A DNA stretch of 54,113 nt from Candidatus Azobacteroides sp. (GCA_021201815.1 JAJQEC010000133.1:27242-81354), one strand, 5' to 3'; counted from the stretch's first letter, positions 8,728 to 18,623 are shown. The notes: a model not told the origin generated them from the sequence alone. Program-made: numbers and translations.

Positions 8728-9699
8728 ATGATCGAACAAACTTTTATCCTTGAGCATGTTGATCCCGTCATATTTTACGGGGTGAATAACTCAAACATGA
8801 GCTTACTGAAAACCCTGTTTCCTAAATTACGGATAGCGGCAAGGGGAAATGTAATAAAAGTAATCGGGGAAGAATCTCAGATTCCCGAATTTAAAAATGT
8901 ATTGGAACAACTGGAAAAGTACTGTGCCGAATATAATGTGCTGACAGAAGATGTCATTCTGGATATTACGAAAGGTAAAGAACTGAAACAGGCTAAATCC
9001 GATAATTTGATTCTGCATGGTGTAAATGGCAAATTAATTCAGGCAAGAACTGAAAATCAACAGAAACTGGTCACAGCTTTTGAAAAGAACGATCTTGTCT
9101 TTGCTATCGGTCCTGCCGGGTCCGGGAAAACATATACGGCAATTGCCCTGGCGGTAAGGGCGCTGAAAAATAAGGAAGTAAGAAAGATCATTCTGAGCCG
9201 ACCGGCTGTAGAAGCCGGAGAAAAGCTCGGTTTTCTTCCGGGTGATATGAAAGAAAAGATCGACCCGTATTTACAACCGTTATATGATGCATTGGAAGAC
9301 ATGATTCCGGTGGCTAAACTAAAGGATTATATTGAAAATAATGTCATTCAGATCGCACCGTTGGCATTTATGCGGGGGCGTACACTAAATGATGCGGTTA
9401 TTATTCTGGATGAAGCCCAGAATACGACTACCCAGCAGATTAAAATGTTTTTAACCCGATTGGGGATGAATGGAAAAATGATTGTAACCGGAGATGTGAC
9501 ACAAATTGACCTGCCTGCTTCCCAGACTTCCGGACTTACCCATTCCATGAACATATTAAAAAATGTGTCCGGAATAGGGAAAATCGAATTCAACAAAAAG
9601 GATATTGTCCGTCATAAGCTGGTACAGAAAATTGTAGATGCATACGAAAAGAATGAAAAAAAAGAAAAAGAAAGACCAAAAGTGACAAATTCAAAATAA
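8728..9699 (+). CDS. phoH: PhoH-family ATPase (PhoH-like)
   Basis: 323 residues. An N-terminal KH-like part (about 1-100) is followed by the PhoH ATPase domain. Walker A is GPAGSGKT at residues 128-135, with RPAVEAGEKLGFLPGDMKEK next and Walker B VIILDEAQNTTTQQIKMFL. TRLGMNGKMIVTGDVTQIDLP is the sensor block typical of the family. PhoH proteins are cytoplasmic nucleotide-binding proteins linked to RNA metabolism and phosphate stress; the exact substrate is unsettled. It ends in a lysine/glutamate-rich tail. purC starts 27 bp downstream. Confidence 0.92.
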   Translation: MIEQTFILEHVDPVIFYGVNNSNMSLLKTLFPKLRIAARGNVIKVIGEESQIPEFKNVLEQLEKYCAEYNVLTEDVILDITKGKELKQAKSDNLILHGVNGKLIQARTENQQKLVTAFEKNDLVFAIGPAGSGKTYTAIALAVRALKNKEVRKIILSRPAVEAGEKLGFLPGDMKEKIDPYLQPLYDALEDMIPVAKLKDYIENNVIQIAPLAFMRGRTLNDAVIILDEAQNTTTQQIKMFLTRLGMNGKMIVTGDVTQIDLPASQTSGLTHSMNILKNVSGIGKIEFNKKDIVRHKLVQKIVDAYEKNEKKEKERPKVTNSK

Positions 9700-9726
9700 A
9701 TCCAAATCGATAAAATTAAGAGCATA

Positions 9727-10671
9727 ATGAAGAATACGTTAACCAGAACAGATTTCAATTTTCCGGGACAAACAAATGTATATCATGGAAAAGTAAGAGA
9801 TGTATATTCAATCGGAGATGATAAGCTTGTGATGATTGCAACAGACCGCATCTCTGCGTTTGACGTTATCCTTCCACAGGGAATCCCTTATAAGGGACAG
9901 GTACTGAACCAAATTGCGGCTAAATTTCTGGATGCGACTGCGGACATTGTTCCGAACTGGAAAACAGCCTCTCCGGATCCGATGGTAACTGTTGGGTTAC
10001 GATGTGAAGCTTACAAGGTGGAAATGGTGATCCGTGGCTATCTGACAGGAAGTGCATGGCGGGAATATAAAAACGGAGCCCGTACACTATGTGGAGTTGC
10101 TTTACCGGACGGAATGAAAGAAAACCAGAAATTCCCGTCTCCCATTATTACACCGACCACAAAAGCCGACGAAGGTCACGACGAGAATATTTCAAAAGAA
10201 GAAATCATTGCGCAAGGCCTTGTAAGTAAAGAAGAATATGAACAATTAGAACAATATACCTATGCCTTATTCCAACGAGGTACGGAAATCGCAGCGGAAA
10301 AAGGATTAATTCTGGTAGATACAAAATACGAATTCGGGAAAAAAGATGGTAAAATATACCTGATTGATGAAATCCACACACCGGATTCTTCCCGTTATTT
10401 TTATGCGGACGGATATCAGGAACGTTTCGAAAAAGGCGAAGAACAAAAGCAGTTGTCCAAGGAATTTGTCCGTCAATGGCTTATTGAAAATGGCTTTCAG
10501 GGAAAAGCAGGACAGCAGGTACCTGAAATGTCAGAAGCTTATTGTGAAAGTGTTTCGGAACGGTATATCGAATTATATGAAAAGATTACCGGCGAAAAAT
10601 TCGTAAAAGCGGATATTTCAGATGTTCCGGCACGTATTGAAAAAAATATACTTGCTTTTTTGAATAAGTAA
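9727..10671 (+). CDS. purC: Phosphoribosylaminoimidazole-succinocarboxamide synthase
   Basis: 314 residues. The N-terminal [20 protein letters not shown] and [17 protein letters not shown] are signature SAICAR synthetase blocks. [16 protein letters not shown] and [18 protein letters not shown] bind the substrate, and [16 protein letters not shown] with [14 protein letters not shown] complete the ATP-grasp-like site. It joins CAIR with aspartate using ATP in de novo purine synthesis in the cytoplasm. The length fits the long (about 310-residue) bacterial form. It sits 27 bp after phoH and 18 bp before menG, so it is one transcription unit. Confidence 0.96.
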   Translation: MKNTLTRTDFNFPGQTNVYHGKVRDVYSIGDDKLVMIATDRISAFDVILPQGIPYKGQVLNQIAAKFLDATADIVPNWKTASPDPMVTVGLRCEAYKVEMVIRGYLTGSAWREYKNGARTLCGVALPDGMKENQKFPSPIITPTTKADEGHDENISKEEIIAQGLVSKEEYEQLEQYTYALFQRGTEIAAEKGLILVDTKYEFGKKDGKIYLIDEIHTPDSSRYFYADGYQERFEKGEEQKQLSKEFVRQWLIENGFQGKAGQQVPEMSEAYCESVSERYIELYEKITGEKFVKADISDVPARIEKNILAFLNK

Positions 10672-10689
10672 TAAAAAAGATAATCTTCC

Positions 10690-11427
10690 ATGAATAAGGC
10701 TGAAAAAATAGTTCCATATGCTACTTCCGATAACAAAACGGTTCAGATAGAACGGATGTTTGATGAAATTGCAGGGAAATATGATACGTTGAATCATACT
10801 TTATCTGCAGGAATAGATAAAAGGTGGCGCAAAAAGGGTATTTTGACTCTTAAGGAACTACAGCCTGAAATAATACTGGATATTGCGACAGGAACAGGAG
10901 ACCTGGCTATTCAGGCATATCATCTTTTACATCCGGAAAAAATTATCGGAATCGATATATCGCAAAAAATGATGGATGTAGGAGAAGAAAAAGTTAAAAC
11001 AGCCGGTCTCTCTGACAGGATAATTTTTCAGAAAGAAGACAGTCTCCATATGAGTTTTGAAGATAATTCTTTTGATGCTGCGATGGTGGCTTTCGGAGTA
11101 CGGAACTTTGAAAATCTGAATAAAGGGCTTCGAGAAATTCTCCGTGTATTAAAGCCAGGAGGAAAATTAATGATTCTGGAGTTAACCACACCGGAAAAAT
11201 TTCCGATGAAACAGCTTTACAAAATTTACTCTAAGGTCATTATTCCTACAATCGGAAAACTTATTTCCGGTAATCAGACCGCTTATTCTTATCTTCCGCA
11301 ATCCATAGCAGCCTTTCCACAGGGAAAAACGATGCAATCCCTTTTATTGCAGAACGGATTTAAGGATGCGTGGTACAAAAGATTTACCTTCGGAATCTGT
11401 ACGATGTATGTAGGAACCAAAAGTTAA
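10690..11427 (+). CDS. menG: Demethylmenaquinone methyltransferase (UbiE/MenG)
   Basis: 245 residues. The signature FDEIAGKYDTLNHTLSAGID is at the N-terminus, and the SAM-binding motif ILDIATGTGDLAIQAYHL follows. VAFGVRNFENLNKGLREILR and LRVLKPGGKLMILELTTP are the two conserved UbiE/COQ5 blocks. It methylates demethylmenaquinone in the last step of menaquinone synthesis; a menaquinone role (rather than ubiquinone) is inferred from the Bacteroidota context. It starts 18 bp after purC. Confidence 0.94.
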   Translation: MNKAEKIVPYATSDNKTVQIERMFDEIAGKYDTLNHTLSAGIDKRWRKKGILTLKELQPEIILDIATGTGDLAIQAYHLLHPEKIIGIDISQKMMDVGEEKVKTAGLSDRIIFQKEDSLHMSFEDNSFDAAMVAFGVRNFENLNKGLREILRVLKPGGKLMILELTTPEKFPMKQLYKIYSKVIIPTIGKLISGNQTAYSYLPQSIAAFPQGKTMQSLLLQNGFKDAWYKRFTFGICTMYVGTKS

Positions 11428-11505
11428 AGAGGAAAAAAGCAAGATTGTTTTTCCAAAGCGAGTTTATATAAAATAAGATAATATAGATTTATTTAAATAA
11501 AGAAA

Positions 11506-12246
11506 ATGGATAAGTATGGTTTAATCGGTTACCCGCTTACTCACTCTTTTTCAAAAGGGTATTTCAACAATAAGTTCGAATCGGAAGGCTTGAATGCGGA
11601 ATATGTTAATTTTGAAATTCCGTCTATCAAGGAGTTTAAAGCATTGATCGCTGAAAATCCGGACCTGAAAGGCCTGAATGTAACCATTCCCTATAAAGAA
11701 CAGGTAATTAAATACCTGGACGATCTGAGTGAAGGGGTAAAAGAAATCGGAGCTGTAAATGTCATAAAGTTTATTCCGACAAAGAACGGAATAAAACTGA
11801 AAGGCTATAATTCGGATATTATCGGTTTTATGGATTCTCTGGAACCTATTCTGGAAGCCTATCACAAGAAAGCATTAATATTGGGCACAGGAGGGGCAGC
11901 AAAAGCGGTTGCCTATGCGTTAAAAAATATGGAGATCACACCGACATATGTTTCCAGAAAACCTTCCAAAGGACAATTGGCTTATGAAGACCTGACAGAA
12001 GAAACAATGAAAGAAAATACAATCATTGTAAATGCAACTCCACTCGGCATGTATCCGAATATGGACGAAGCGCCGGATATTCCTTACCAATATCTTACTT
12101 CTAAGCATTTGTTGTATGATTTATTATACAATCCGGATGTAACCCGGTTTATGGAATTAGGTAAAGAACAGGGCGCTTCTGTTAAAAACGGACTGGAAAT
12201 GCTGTTGCTTCAGGCTTTCGCAGCCTGGAATATATGGCAGGAATAA
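11506..12246 (+). CDS. aroE: Shikimate dehydrogenase (NADP)
   Basis: 246 residues, slightly shorter than E. coli AroE (272). YGLIGYPLTHSFSKGYFN is the shikimate-binding start, with the conserved serines. LKGLNVTIPYKEQVIKYLDD carries the catalytic lysine, and LILGTGGAAKAVAYAL is the NADP-binding glycine motif. VNATPLGMYPNMDEAPDIPY and NGLEMLLLQAFAAWNIW finish the family pattern. It reduces 3-dehydroshikimate in the aromatic amino acid pathway. It follows menG by 78 bp, probably in the same transcript. Confidence 0.95.
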   Translation: MDKYGLIGYPLTHSFSKGYFNNKFESEGLNAEYVNFEIPSIKEFKALIAENPDLKGLNVTIPYKEQVIKYLDDLSEGVKEIGAVNVIKFIPTKNGIKLKGYNSDIIGFMDSLEPILEAYHKKALILGTGGAAKAVAYALKNMEITPTYVSRKPSKGQLAYEDLTEETMKENTIIVNATPLGMYPNMDEAPDIPYQYLTSKHLLYDLLYNPDVTRFMELGKEQGASVKNGLEMLLLQAFAAWNIWQE

Positions 12247-12340
12247 GATAAAACCTAAAAGATAAGGACTGAAAACTTTAATTTGTTCTATCCCGATTCT
12301 TTTTATTTTTTACTTTTACCTTCTTTTTCCGGATTAACCT

Positions 12341-12348
12341 TATATTTG
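12341..12348 (+). promoter_or_regulatory. -7 element upstream of the coiled-coil gene
   Basis: TATATTTG fits TAnnTTTG and lies 34 bp upstream of the ATG at 12383. The -33 region is T-rich but lacks a clean TTTG. Confidence 0.45.
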
Positions 12349-12382
12349 CATATCATTATTAACTAGCAAGGAAGTGCTTAAT

Positions 12383-13255
12383 ATGAAAAAAACAATTATT
12401 ATCATCGGTTGTGTGGTTGTTGCCCTGATTATTGGCGGCATGGTTTACTATTTCATTCAACAGCAGAAAAAGATAGATGAAATGAGTGAACAATTCAACA
12501 TACAAAAAGAAGAGCTGGAAGAAGAATATATGAATCTGGTTATAGAATACAGCGATTTCCAAATCGATAGTAATAATGATTCTCTTTTATACCTGCTAGA
12601 TGCGGAAAAAGCAAAAGTGCAGCGATTATTGGAGGAACTGCGTACGGTAAAGTCAACGAATATTCGACAAATTAATGCTCTAAAAAAAGAACTGGAAACC
12701 GTTAGAGGGGTGATGCGTTCTTATGTTATTCAAATAGATTCTCTGAATAGGATAAATGAGGTACTAAAACAGGAAAATGCGGAAGTATCCCGGAAATACC
12801 AACAGGCTTCCCAAACAGTGTCCCGTCTTTCCCAGGAAAGGGAAACCCTGACCGAAAAGGTGGTGATGGCCTCCAAGCTGAATGCAACCGGTATTTCTGC
12901 AACTCCCGTCAATAAAAAAGGAAAAGCCGAAAAGAAAGTAAAAAATATTCAACAAATTAATATTTGCTTTACCATCACGAAAAATATTACAGCGCCTACC
13001 GGAGAGAAGGCAATCTATGTCCGTATAATGAAACCGGATGATGATATCCTGATTAAAAGTCCGGGAAATGTTTTCCAGTATGAAAACAGGAATATCAATT
13101 ATTCCATGAAGAAAGTCATCGAATATGATGGGGAAGATACGAATGTATGCCTGTACTGGCAGGTAGAAGAATTCCTTTACCCGGGTACATACCGGGCAGA
13201 TATTTTCGCTGATGGTTACCTAATTGGAAGCAGAAGTTTTTCTATTGATAAGTAA
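12383..13255 (+). CDS. Membrane-anchored coiled-coil protein
   Basis: 290 residues. One N-terminal membrane helix (TIIIIGCVVVALIIGGMVYYFI) is followed by a long coiled coil (about residues 30-170, e.g. IDEMSEQFNIQKEELEEEYM and QINALKKELETVRGVM). A C-terminal domain (about 190-290) is rich in beta strands (INICFTITKNITAPTGEKAI, LYWQVEEFLYPGTYRADIFA). The family occurs widely in Bacteroidales next to aroE, as far as I recall; its function is unknown. The coiled coil would project into the periplasm. ATG at 12383 is preferred over GTG at 12374; AAGGAAG lies just upstream. It has its own promoter element at 12341 and a strong terminator after it. Confidence 0.8.
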   Translation: MKKTIIIIGCVVVALIIGGMVYYFIQQQKKIDEMSEQFNIQKEELEEEYMNLVIEYSDFQIDSNNDSLLYLLDAEKAKVQRLLEELRTVKSTNIRQINALKKELETVRGVMRSYVIQIDSLNRINEVLKQENAEVSRKYQQASQTVSRLSQERETLTEKVVMASKLNATGISATPVNKKGKAEKKVKNIQQINICFTITKNITAPTGEKAIYVRIMKPDDDILIKSPGNVFQYENRNINYSMKKVIEYDGEDTNVCLYWQVEEFLYPGTYRADIFADGYLIGSRSFSIDK

Positions 13256-13273
13256 AAAATTTATTCTTTATAA

Positions 13274-13307
13274 AAAATGGCGTTTAAGAATATTTAAACG
13301 CCATTTT
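13274..13307. terminator. Bidirectional terminator between convergent genes
   Basis: A perfect 14-bp stem (AAAATGGCGTTTAA with TTAAACGCCATTTT, 6-base loop) has A and T runs on its two sides, so it can end transcription from both the coiled-coil gene (plus) and the HD gene (minus). Confidence 0.85.
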
Positions 13308-13409
13308 TATATATTTCCGAGGCAAAGAACCCCAAGTTTAAAGTAAATAATGAAGTCCTTACAGCAAGAATAGCCCCTGACGGATATTCCAATATCCGGA
13401 GCACAGCTC

Positions 13410-13946
13410 TTAAAGAAATACCTTACACCACTGGTCAAATTTCTTTACAGATCCTCTTTTAGTCTTCTTCATTTTATCCCGGATACTATCGATGGACTTT
13501 GTCTTCCCTAATTTCGTTTTTGAATAAAATAAATCCACAAAGCAGATCAATTGTTCCTCCAGACTTACCGGGCACATATCCCGGTGAGGCAAAGGAAGAT
13601 TGCGTTCCTGAATCTGGTTCAGGCTGATACCGGTACCGGTGTGTCGCTCACAGACTTGTGCATGTCTGTGCAAACCTTCTTTCCGAAGTAAGTCAGCTCC
13701 TAAATAGCCATGGCAAATATAGGGGTATGGTCCCGTACATTTAATTTCCGGAGCATCAGTCAGAAAAATGCCGATATCATGTAACAAGGCTGCCTCATAT
13801 ATAAAATCAAGATCCAGATTAAGTTCCGGATATTTTTTTGCAAGTTCCACAGATTTATCCGCTACGGCCTTTGCATGTTCCATATAAATAGTATACAAAG
13901 GAGTATCTTTCGGATAATATTTTTCAATAATTGCTATCGGGTCCAT
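13410..13946 (-). CDS. HD-domain phosphohydrolase-like protein
   Basis: 178 residues. The HD metal site is visible: His at residue 24 (YMEHAKAVADKSVELAKK) and the HD pair at residues 56-57 (EAALLHDIGIF), followed by a CHGYLGADLLRKEG helix with a further His. HD proteins hydrolyse phosphoester bonds in nucleotides, often second messengers or dNTPs; the substrate here cannot be read from sequence. The gene is alone on the minus strand and convergent with the coiled-coil gene. About 900 bp of non-coding DNA lie upstream of its start. Confidence 0.82.
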   Translation of the reverse strand: MDPIAIIEKYYPKDTPLYTIYMEHAKAVADKSVELAKKYPELNLDLDFIYEAALLHDIGIFLTDAPEIKCTGPYPYICHGYLGADLLRKEGLHRHAQVCERHTGTGISLNQIQERNLPLPHRDMCPVSLEEQLICFVDLFYSKTKLGKTKSIDSIRDKMKKTKRGSVKKFDQWCKVFL

Positions 13947-14846
13947 ATACTTTTATTTTGAACAACTATGTTTCCCTCCTGTTGGGAACAGAAAATAATA
14001 CAAAAATAATAACAATTCTATGATACAATAGTAACAAAAGAATAATTAAAAATCAAGGAAAAAATCGGATAATCCCTATACTCTGCTTTACATATTCTAT
14101 TTTTACTTAGGATAACTTAAAAAAAAGAACCGGACATGTATCAAAACTTATATTATCAGTTTGTTTACTAAAATGATTTTTCCGAAGGAAAAGAGAACTA
14201 TTTTTTTTCATTTGTCAGACTACTAACTTCATTAAATCCTATTCTTTTTTTATAAAAAAGAATAGTTATTCGGGATTTTATCTTTTGCATTTACTCAAAG
14301 ACAATTAGTACCCCGTTTTTCCTTGGAAGAAGTATCTTTTAGCTTTATCTCAAGAGGTAAGGATTCCTGTTAATAATGTTTCGAACCATTCGGAAAAGAT
14401 GGTTTAATTAAAAAGAAAGAACCCGAATGTGGAAAATTCCGAAGCCAGCCCATACCCTGAAAGCAAAATTTCTTATTTCTTAAGTTTTCAGCATGTTAAA
14501 ATAGCATGAATTATGGTAAAATATATTTCAAAAAACAGCACATATTCGTCAGGATAACATTTAAATAACTAATTATCAAACATTAAATTCGTTTAAATAA
14601 TTTGAGAATATTTTAAAGGATTATTTTTTACGAGATAGTTTTGTATTTTTGCGCTCGTATATGAATTTATCCGAACTTAAAAAAGAGAAAGAAAAAGAAA
14701 AGGTTAAAAGTAAAAAATAGAATTTCATTTCAATTTTTACTTCCTATTATAAAAAATGTCTTTTGAAGGTTTGAATAGATTTTATATGCATGTATTTATG
14801 AAATTACTTAATACTGTATATTCGGGAAGTTTGTATTAAAAAATAT
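13947..14846. other. AT-rich intergenic region upstream of batB
   Basis: No protein gene is seen on either strand. It holds a perfect 12-bp AT hairpin at 14239-14265 (CTATTCTTTTTT, 3-base loop) and a candidate -7 element at 14644-14651. Immediately after the latter, a 19-codon frame at 14661-14720 (MNLSELKKEKEKEKVKSKK) is too short and low in complexity to call. There is no trace of moxR, a DUF58 gene or batA, which normally precede batB. Confidence 0.5.
14644..14651 (+). promoter_or_regulatory. Possible -7 element of the bat operon
   Basis: TATTTTTG matches TAnnTTTG about 195 bp upstream of the batB ATG, the nearest such match on this strand that I noticed. AT-rich context raises the chance of a random match. 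Confidence 0.35.
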
Positions 14847-15911
14847 ATGCAAATGACAGATCCATTTAAATTTGCTAATCTCAATTATTTATATTTATTA
14901 CTCGTCCTGCCTTTCTTTCTTATTCTTTTTCTGTATGCTTTACAGGTAAGGAAAAAGAATATTAAGAAATTCGGTGAACTCAGTCTTTTAAAATCCCTGA
15001 TGCCGGAAGTTTCTATTTCCCGGTTACACGTGAAATTCTGGTTATTTTTTGTTGCACTTGCGTTAATTATTATTGCGCTTGCGAGACCTCAGTTCGGATC
15101 GAAGATAGGAACCGTAAAAAAAGAAGGGGTAGAAATCATGATTGCACTGGACGTCTCCAATTCCATGCTTTCCCAGGACAAAGAATTATCTGTAAACCGA
15201 CTGGAAAAAGCAAAACAAATCATTTCCCGGCTGATAGATAACCTGGGAAATGACAAAGTAGGGCTGGTCGTATTTGCCGGTGAAGCATATATTCAGTTGC
15301 CTATTACGACCGACTTTATTTCGGCAAAAATGTTTCTTTCAACCATTACGCCGAATCTTGTTCCGGTACAAGGTACTGCCATCGGCAGGGCAATTGAGTT
15401 ATGTGAGCAATCATTCACCATGGATGAGTCAACCGAAAAGGCGATTATTGTCCTGACAGATGGTGAAAACCATGAAGATGACCCGGTAACAGCCGCACAG
15501 GAAGCAGCAAAAAGCAATATTCGTGTGCATGTGATAGGAATCGGTTCCCCCGAAGGTAGCCCTATTCCTGTTTCAAGCCAGATCACAAATACTTTCAGGA
15601 AAGATAGAAACGGTAATGTCATTATTACAAAACTGGACGAAGCAGTGGCACAGCAGATAGCAAGTGCCGGAAACGGGATTTATGTAAGGGCAGATAATTC
15701 CAATAATGCACAGAAAGCCCTGGAAAAAGAAATTGATAAAATGGCCAAATCGGAATATGAAAGTAGCGTATATACCGAGTATGAAGAGCAATTCCCGGTA
15801 TTTATCTGGATTGCATTATTTTTACTTCTGATAGAACTGATCCTTTTTGACCGTAAAAACAGGATATTCAGAAAAGTAAAATTATTTGATAACTTACAAA
15901 CAAAGATATAA
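14847..15911 (+). CDS. batB: BatB, von Willebrand factor A membrane protein
   Basis: 354 residues. Two N-terminal membrane helices (YLYLLLVLPFFLILFLYAL and LFFVALALIIIALA) precede a vWA domain with the metal-binding MIDAS motif ALDVSNSMLS (about residue 96). LVVFAGEAYIQLPITTD and IIVLTDGENHEDDP follow. A C-terminal membrane helix (FIWIALFLLLIELILF) is followed by DRKNRIFRKV, the usual BatB end. Bat proteins are linked to aerotolerance and stress survival in Bacteroides fragilis; they probably form a complex with MoxR ATPase. batC begins 9 bp downstream. The usual upstream partners (moxR, DUF58, batA) are not in the window on this side. Confidence 0.88.
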   Translation: MQMTDPFKFANLNYLYLLLVLPFFLILFLYALQVRKKNIKKFGELSLLKSLMPEVSISRLHVKFWLFFVALALIIIALARPQFGSKIGTVKKEGVEIMIALDVSNSMLSQDKELSVNRLEKAKQIISRLIDNLGNDKVGLVVFAGEAYIQLPITTDFISAKMFLSTITPNLVPVQGTAIGRAIELCEQSFTMDESTEKAIIVLTDGENHEDDPVTAAQEAAKSNIRVHVIGIGSPEGSPIPVSSQITNTFRKDRNGNVIITKLDEAVAQQIASAGNGIYVRADNSNNAQKALEKEIDKMAKSEYESSVYTEYEEQFPVFIWIALFLLLIELILFDRKNRIFRKVKLFDNLQTKI

Positions 15912-15920
15912 AAGAAAAAT

Positions 15921-16649
15921 ATGCGGTTTCTATTTATTTTACTCTTAATAGCAAATAGCAGCCTGGCTTTTTCTCAGAAAGAAGAAAGGAAAAATCTCCG
16001 TTCCGGCAATAAAGAATATCAAAAAGAAAATTATGCAGGAGCAGAAGCAGATTACCGAAAAGCGCTGGAATCAAATCCGTCTTCACTCCAGGGATACTAC
16101 AATCTTGGCAATTCCCTTTACAAACAGTTACAACCGGAACCAAACCGGGAAATTACCGAAGAGGAAAAAGCGCAGATGAATGAAGCCATTCAGCAATATA
16201 AAACAGTTATCCAGTTATCGCAGGATAAAAAAGAAAAAGCAATGGCATGGCATAATATGGGAAACATATTTATGCTTACCGGAAATTATAAACAAAGTGT
16301 AGAGGCTTATAAAAATTCATTGTTAAACAATCCGGAAGACCACGAAACAAGATATAATTATATTCTTGCCAAAAAGCTTCTGAAAGACCAGGAAGACCAG
16401 CAGGACCAGAACCAGAACCAACAACAAGACCAGGATCAGGAGCAACAGCAACAGGAGCAGAACCAGCAAAATCAGGAACAGGAGCAAGAGCAAAATCAAG
16501 ACCAGCAGCAACCCCAGAACGATAAAATGTCGAGGGAAAATGCGGAACAGATTCTGAACGCACTGATGCAGCAGGAGCAGGAAACACAGGAAAAAAAACA
16601 ACAGAAAGTGCAGCCTCAATCCAAAAACCGTCCGGAAAAAGACTGGTAG
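15921..16649 (+). CDS. batC: BatC, TPR protein with Gln-rich tail
   Basis: 242 residues. A signal peptide (MRFLFILLLIANSSLAFS) is followed by TPR units (about residues 25-150; GNKEYQKENYAGAEADYRKA, GYYNLGNSLYK, AWHNMGNIFMLTGNYKQSVE). Residues 157-200 are almost only Gln, Asp, Glu and Asn. This layout matches the BatC proteins of the aerotolerance operon; the periplasmic TPR part likely scaffolds the BatA/B partners. The coding sequence of the tail (about 16385-16520) is a CAG/GAC-rich repeat, so its length may vary. Confidence 0.85.
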   Translation: MRFLFILLLIANSSLAFSQKEERKNLRSGNKEYQKENYAGAEADYRKALESNPSSLQGYYNLGNSLYKQLQPEPNREITEEEKAQMNEAIQQYKTVIQLSQDKKEKAMAWHNMGNIFMLTGNYKQSVEAYKNSLLNNPEDHETRYNYILAKKLLKDQEDQQDQNQNQQQDQDQEQQQQEQNQQNQEQEQEQNQDQQQPQNDKMSRENAEQILNALMQQEQETQEKKQQKVQPQSKNRPEKDW

Positions 16650-16702
16650 GCAGGAGGGATATTTTTCACAAGTATAAATTCAGGGATCAATCGTTTTAAA
16701 CA

Positions 16703-18565
16703 ATGAGAAGATACATCTATTTAGCGACTCTTTTAACCATCGGTTTTATTCAGGGATATGCTGAGGTAACTTTCCGGGCAGCGGCGCCGGGAACAGTTAT
16801 TAACGGGCAGCAGTTCCAGCTTTCTTTTACGGTGAATGATGCTGAAGCAAAGAATTTCAGGGGACCATCCTTTTCTGACTTCGACGTCAAATTCGGTCCG
16901 ACTTCCGCAACAAATATGAGCACCCGTATTTTTAATAATCAGATGGTGAAAGAATCTTCCATTACTTTTACCTATATCTTACAGGCTAAAAAAGAAGGTA
17001 CTTTCAAAATAGACCCGGCTACGGTAACAGTAGACGGAAAAACATATACCAGCAGCACGGTCTCTATCAAAGTAGTTCCTCCGGATAAAAATGCCCCGGC
17101 ACAATCGTCTCCGGGAGTGAATATACAACGAAGCGAATCCCTTGGCAATTCCTCTGCGACTTCTCAGGAAATTTCCCCACAGGATCTTTACCTCCGAACA
17201 GTTGTTTCCAAACATGATGTGTATGAACAGGAATGTATTGTAGCCAGTATCAAGTTGTATACACGGTATGAACATACCGGTACGGACGGAACAGGAAGTA
17301 AGCTTCCGGATTTCGAAGGATTTCTGATGCAGGATATTGAGCTTCCCCAAAACAAAAGCTGGCAGATAGAAAATATTAACGGATTAAATTATAAAACGGT
17401 TGTATTAAGACAGTATATCTTATATCCGCAACGATCAGGTACCCTTACTATCGAATCGGCAAAGCTGGATGCTGTAGTGGGAATCCTGAGGCCTCAACGG
17501 AGTTTCTTTGGAAGCAGCATGCAGGAGGTCAAAAAGACTCTTATTTCACCACCTGTAAAAATCAATGTCCGTGCCCTTCCGACAGCAAATAAACCGGCTT
17601 CTTTTTCCGGAGGAGTAGGAGACTTTACCTTAACATCTTCTTTAACGCCGGACCAACCGAAATCAAATGAAGCTGTCACTCTGAAAATGACATTTAAAGG
17701 TACCGGAAACCTTAAATTACTGAAAAACCCGGAAATCAAGTTCCCGGCTGACTTTGAAGTATACGATCCGAAAGTGGATAATAACTTCCAGGCAACCACC
17801 AGCGGATATTCCGGTTCAAAGACAATTGAATACCTGATGATTCCAAGACATGCGGGAAATTTTGTGATTCCATCGGTTGAATTTTCTTATTTTGATCTGA
17901 AATCCGGTTCTTACAAGACCATACAAACACCGGAGTATAAGCTTCAGGTGGAAAAAGGTGCAGATACTCCCTCCGGTATGGTGAGCAACTACACCAATCA
18001 GGAAAACGTGAGAATGCTGGGTGAAGATATCCGTTTTATTAAAACAGGAAATTCAAATCAAAAAAAGGCCGGCTCTTTTATTTTCGGCAGCGGATGGTAT
18101 TATCTCTGGTATATTCTGCCAGCCCTTGCATTTGCTGTTCTCTTTATCATTTTCCGTAAACAGGCAAAAGAAAATGCCAACCTTGCCTTAGTTAGGAATA
18201 AAAAAGCAAATAAAGTAGCTAACAAACGGCTGAAAAAGGCAGCTCTTTATCTGAAAGAAAATAAGAAGGAAGCATTCTATGAAGAGACATTACGTGCGTT
18301 ATGGGGATACCTGAGTGACAAATTAAATATGTCCGTCGCTCAATTAAGCAAGGATAATGTAGAAGCTTCCCTTACCAATTACGGAGTAGACCAGCCGCTA
18401 ACGAAAGAATTTCTGGATATTATCCATACCTGTGAATTCGCCAGATATGCACCTGTGGGAGAAAATAATTCCATGGAAAAAGTTTACCGGCAAACCACTG
18501 AGGCCATCAATAAAATGGAAAATACGATTAAAAAAAATACGAATAAAAATATGGATCGGATATAG
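16703..18565 (+). CDS. batD: BatD, aerotolerance operon protein
   Basis: 620 residues. Signal peptide (MRRYIYLATLLTIGFIQGYA), then several immunoglobulin-like beta domains (PGTVINGQQFQLSFTVNDAE, PRHAGNFVIPSVEFSYFDLK), then one membrane helix near residue 475 (WYYLWYILPALAFAVLFIIF), then a cytoplasmic helical part of about 130 residues. This is the usual BatD order. It lies 53 bp after batC and 58 bp before batE. The C-terminal part reads through to NKNMDRI and a stop. The role is inferred from the operon, not shown by a catalytic motif. Confidence 0.86.
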   Translation: MRRYIYLATLLTIGFIQGYAEVTFRAAAPGTVINGQQFQLSFTVNDAEAKNFRGPSFSDFDVKFGPTSATNMSTRIFNNQMVKESSITFTYILQAKKEGTFKIDPATVTVDGKTYTSSTVSIKVVPPDKNAPAQSSPGVNIQRSESLGNSSATSQEISPQDLYLRTVVSKHDVYEQECIVASIKLYTRYEHTGTDGTGSKLPDFEGFLMQDIELPQNKSWQIENINGLNYKTVVLRQYILYPQRSGTLTIESAKLDAVVGILRPQRSFFGSSMQEVKKTLISPPVKINVRALPTANKPASFSGGVGDFTLTSSLTPDQPKSNEAVTLKMTFKGTGNLKLLKNPEIKFPADFEVYDPKVDNNFQATTSGYSGSKTIEYLMIPRHAGNFVIPSVEFSYFDLKSGSYKTIQTPEYKLQVEKGADTPSGMVSNYTNQENVRMLGEDIRFIKTGNSNQKKAGSFIFGSGWYYLWYILPALAFAVLFIIFRKQAKENANLALVRNKKANKVANKRLKKAALYLKENKKEAFYEETLRALWGYLSDKLNMSVAQLSKDNVEASLTNYGVDQPLTKEFLDIIHTCEFARYAPVGENNSMEKVYRQTTEAINKMENTIKKNTNKNMDRI

Positions 18566-18623
18566 GAAAAATGGAATGCTCACTTTTTTCCTTTTATATT
18601 CATTAATCACAAAAATTATCAAT

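Noticed and set aside
14661..14720. 19-codon frame (MNLSELKKEKEKEKVKSKK) just after a -7 element
   Set aside because: Low-complexity A/G-rich DNA gives such frames by chance; no start context or conservation can be judged.
18432..18623. Extended N-terminus of batE
   Set aside because: It overlaps the end of batD in another frame and lacks a signal peptide, while ATG 18624 starts directly with one.
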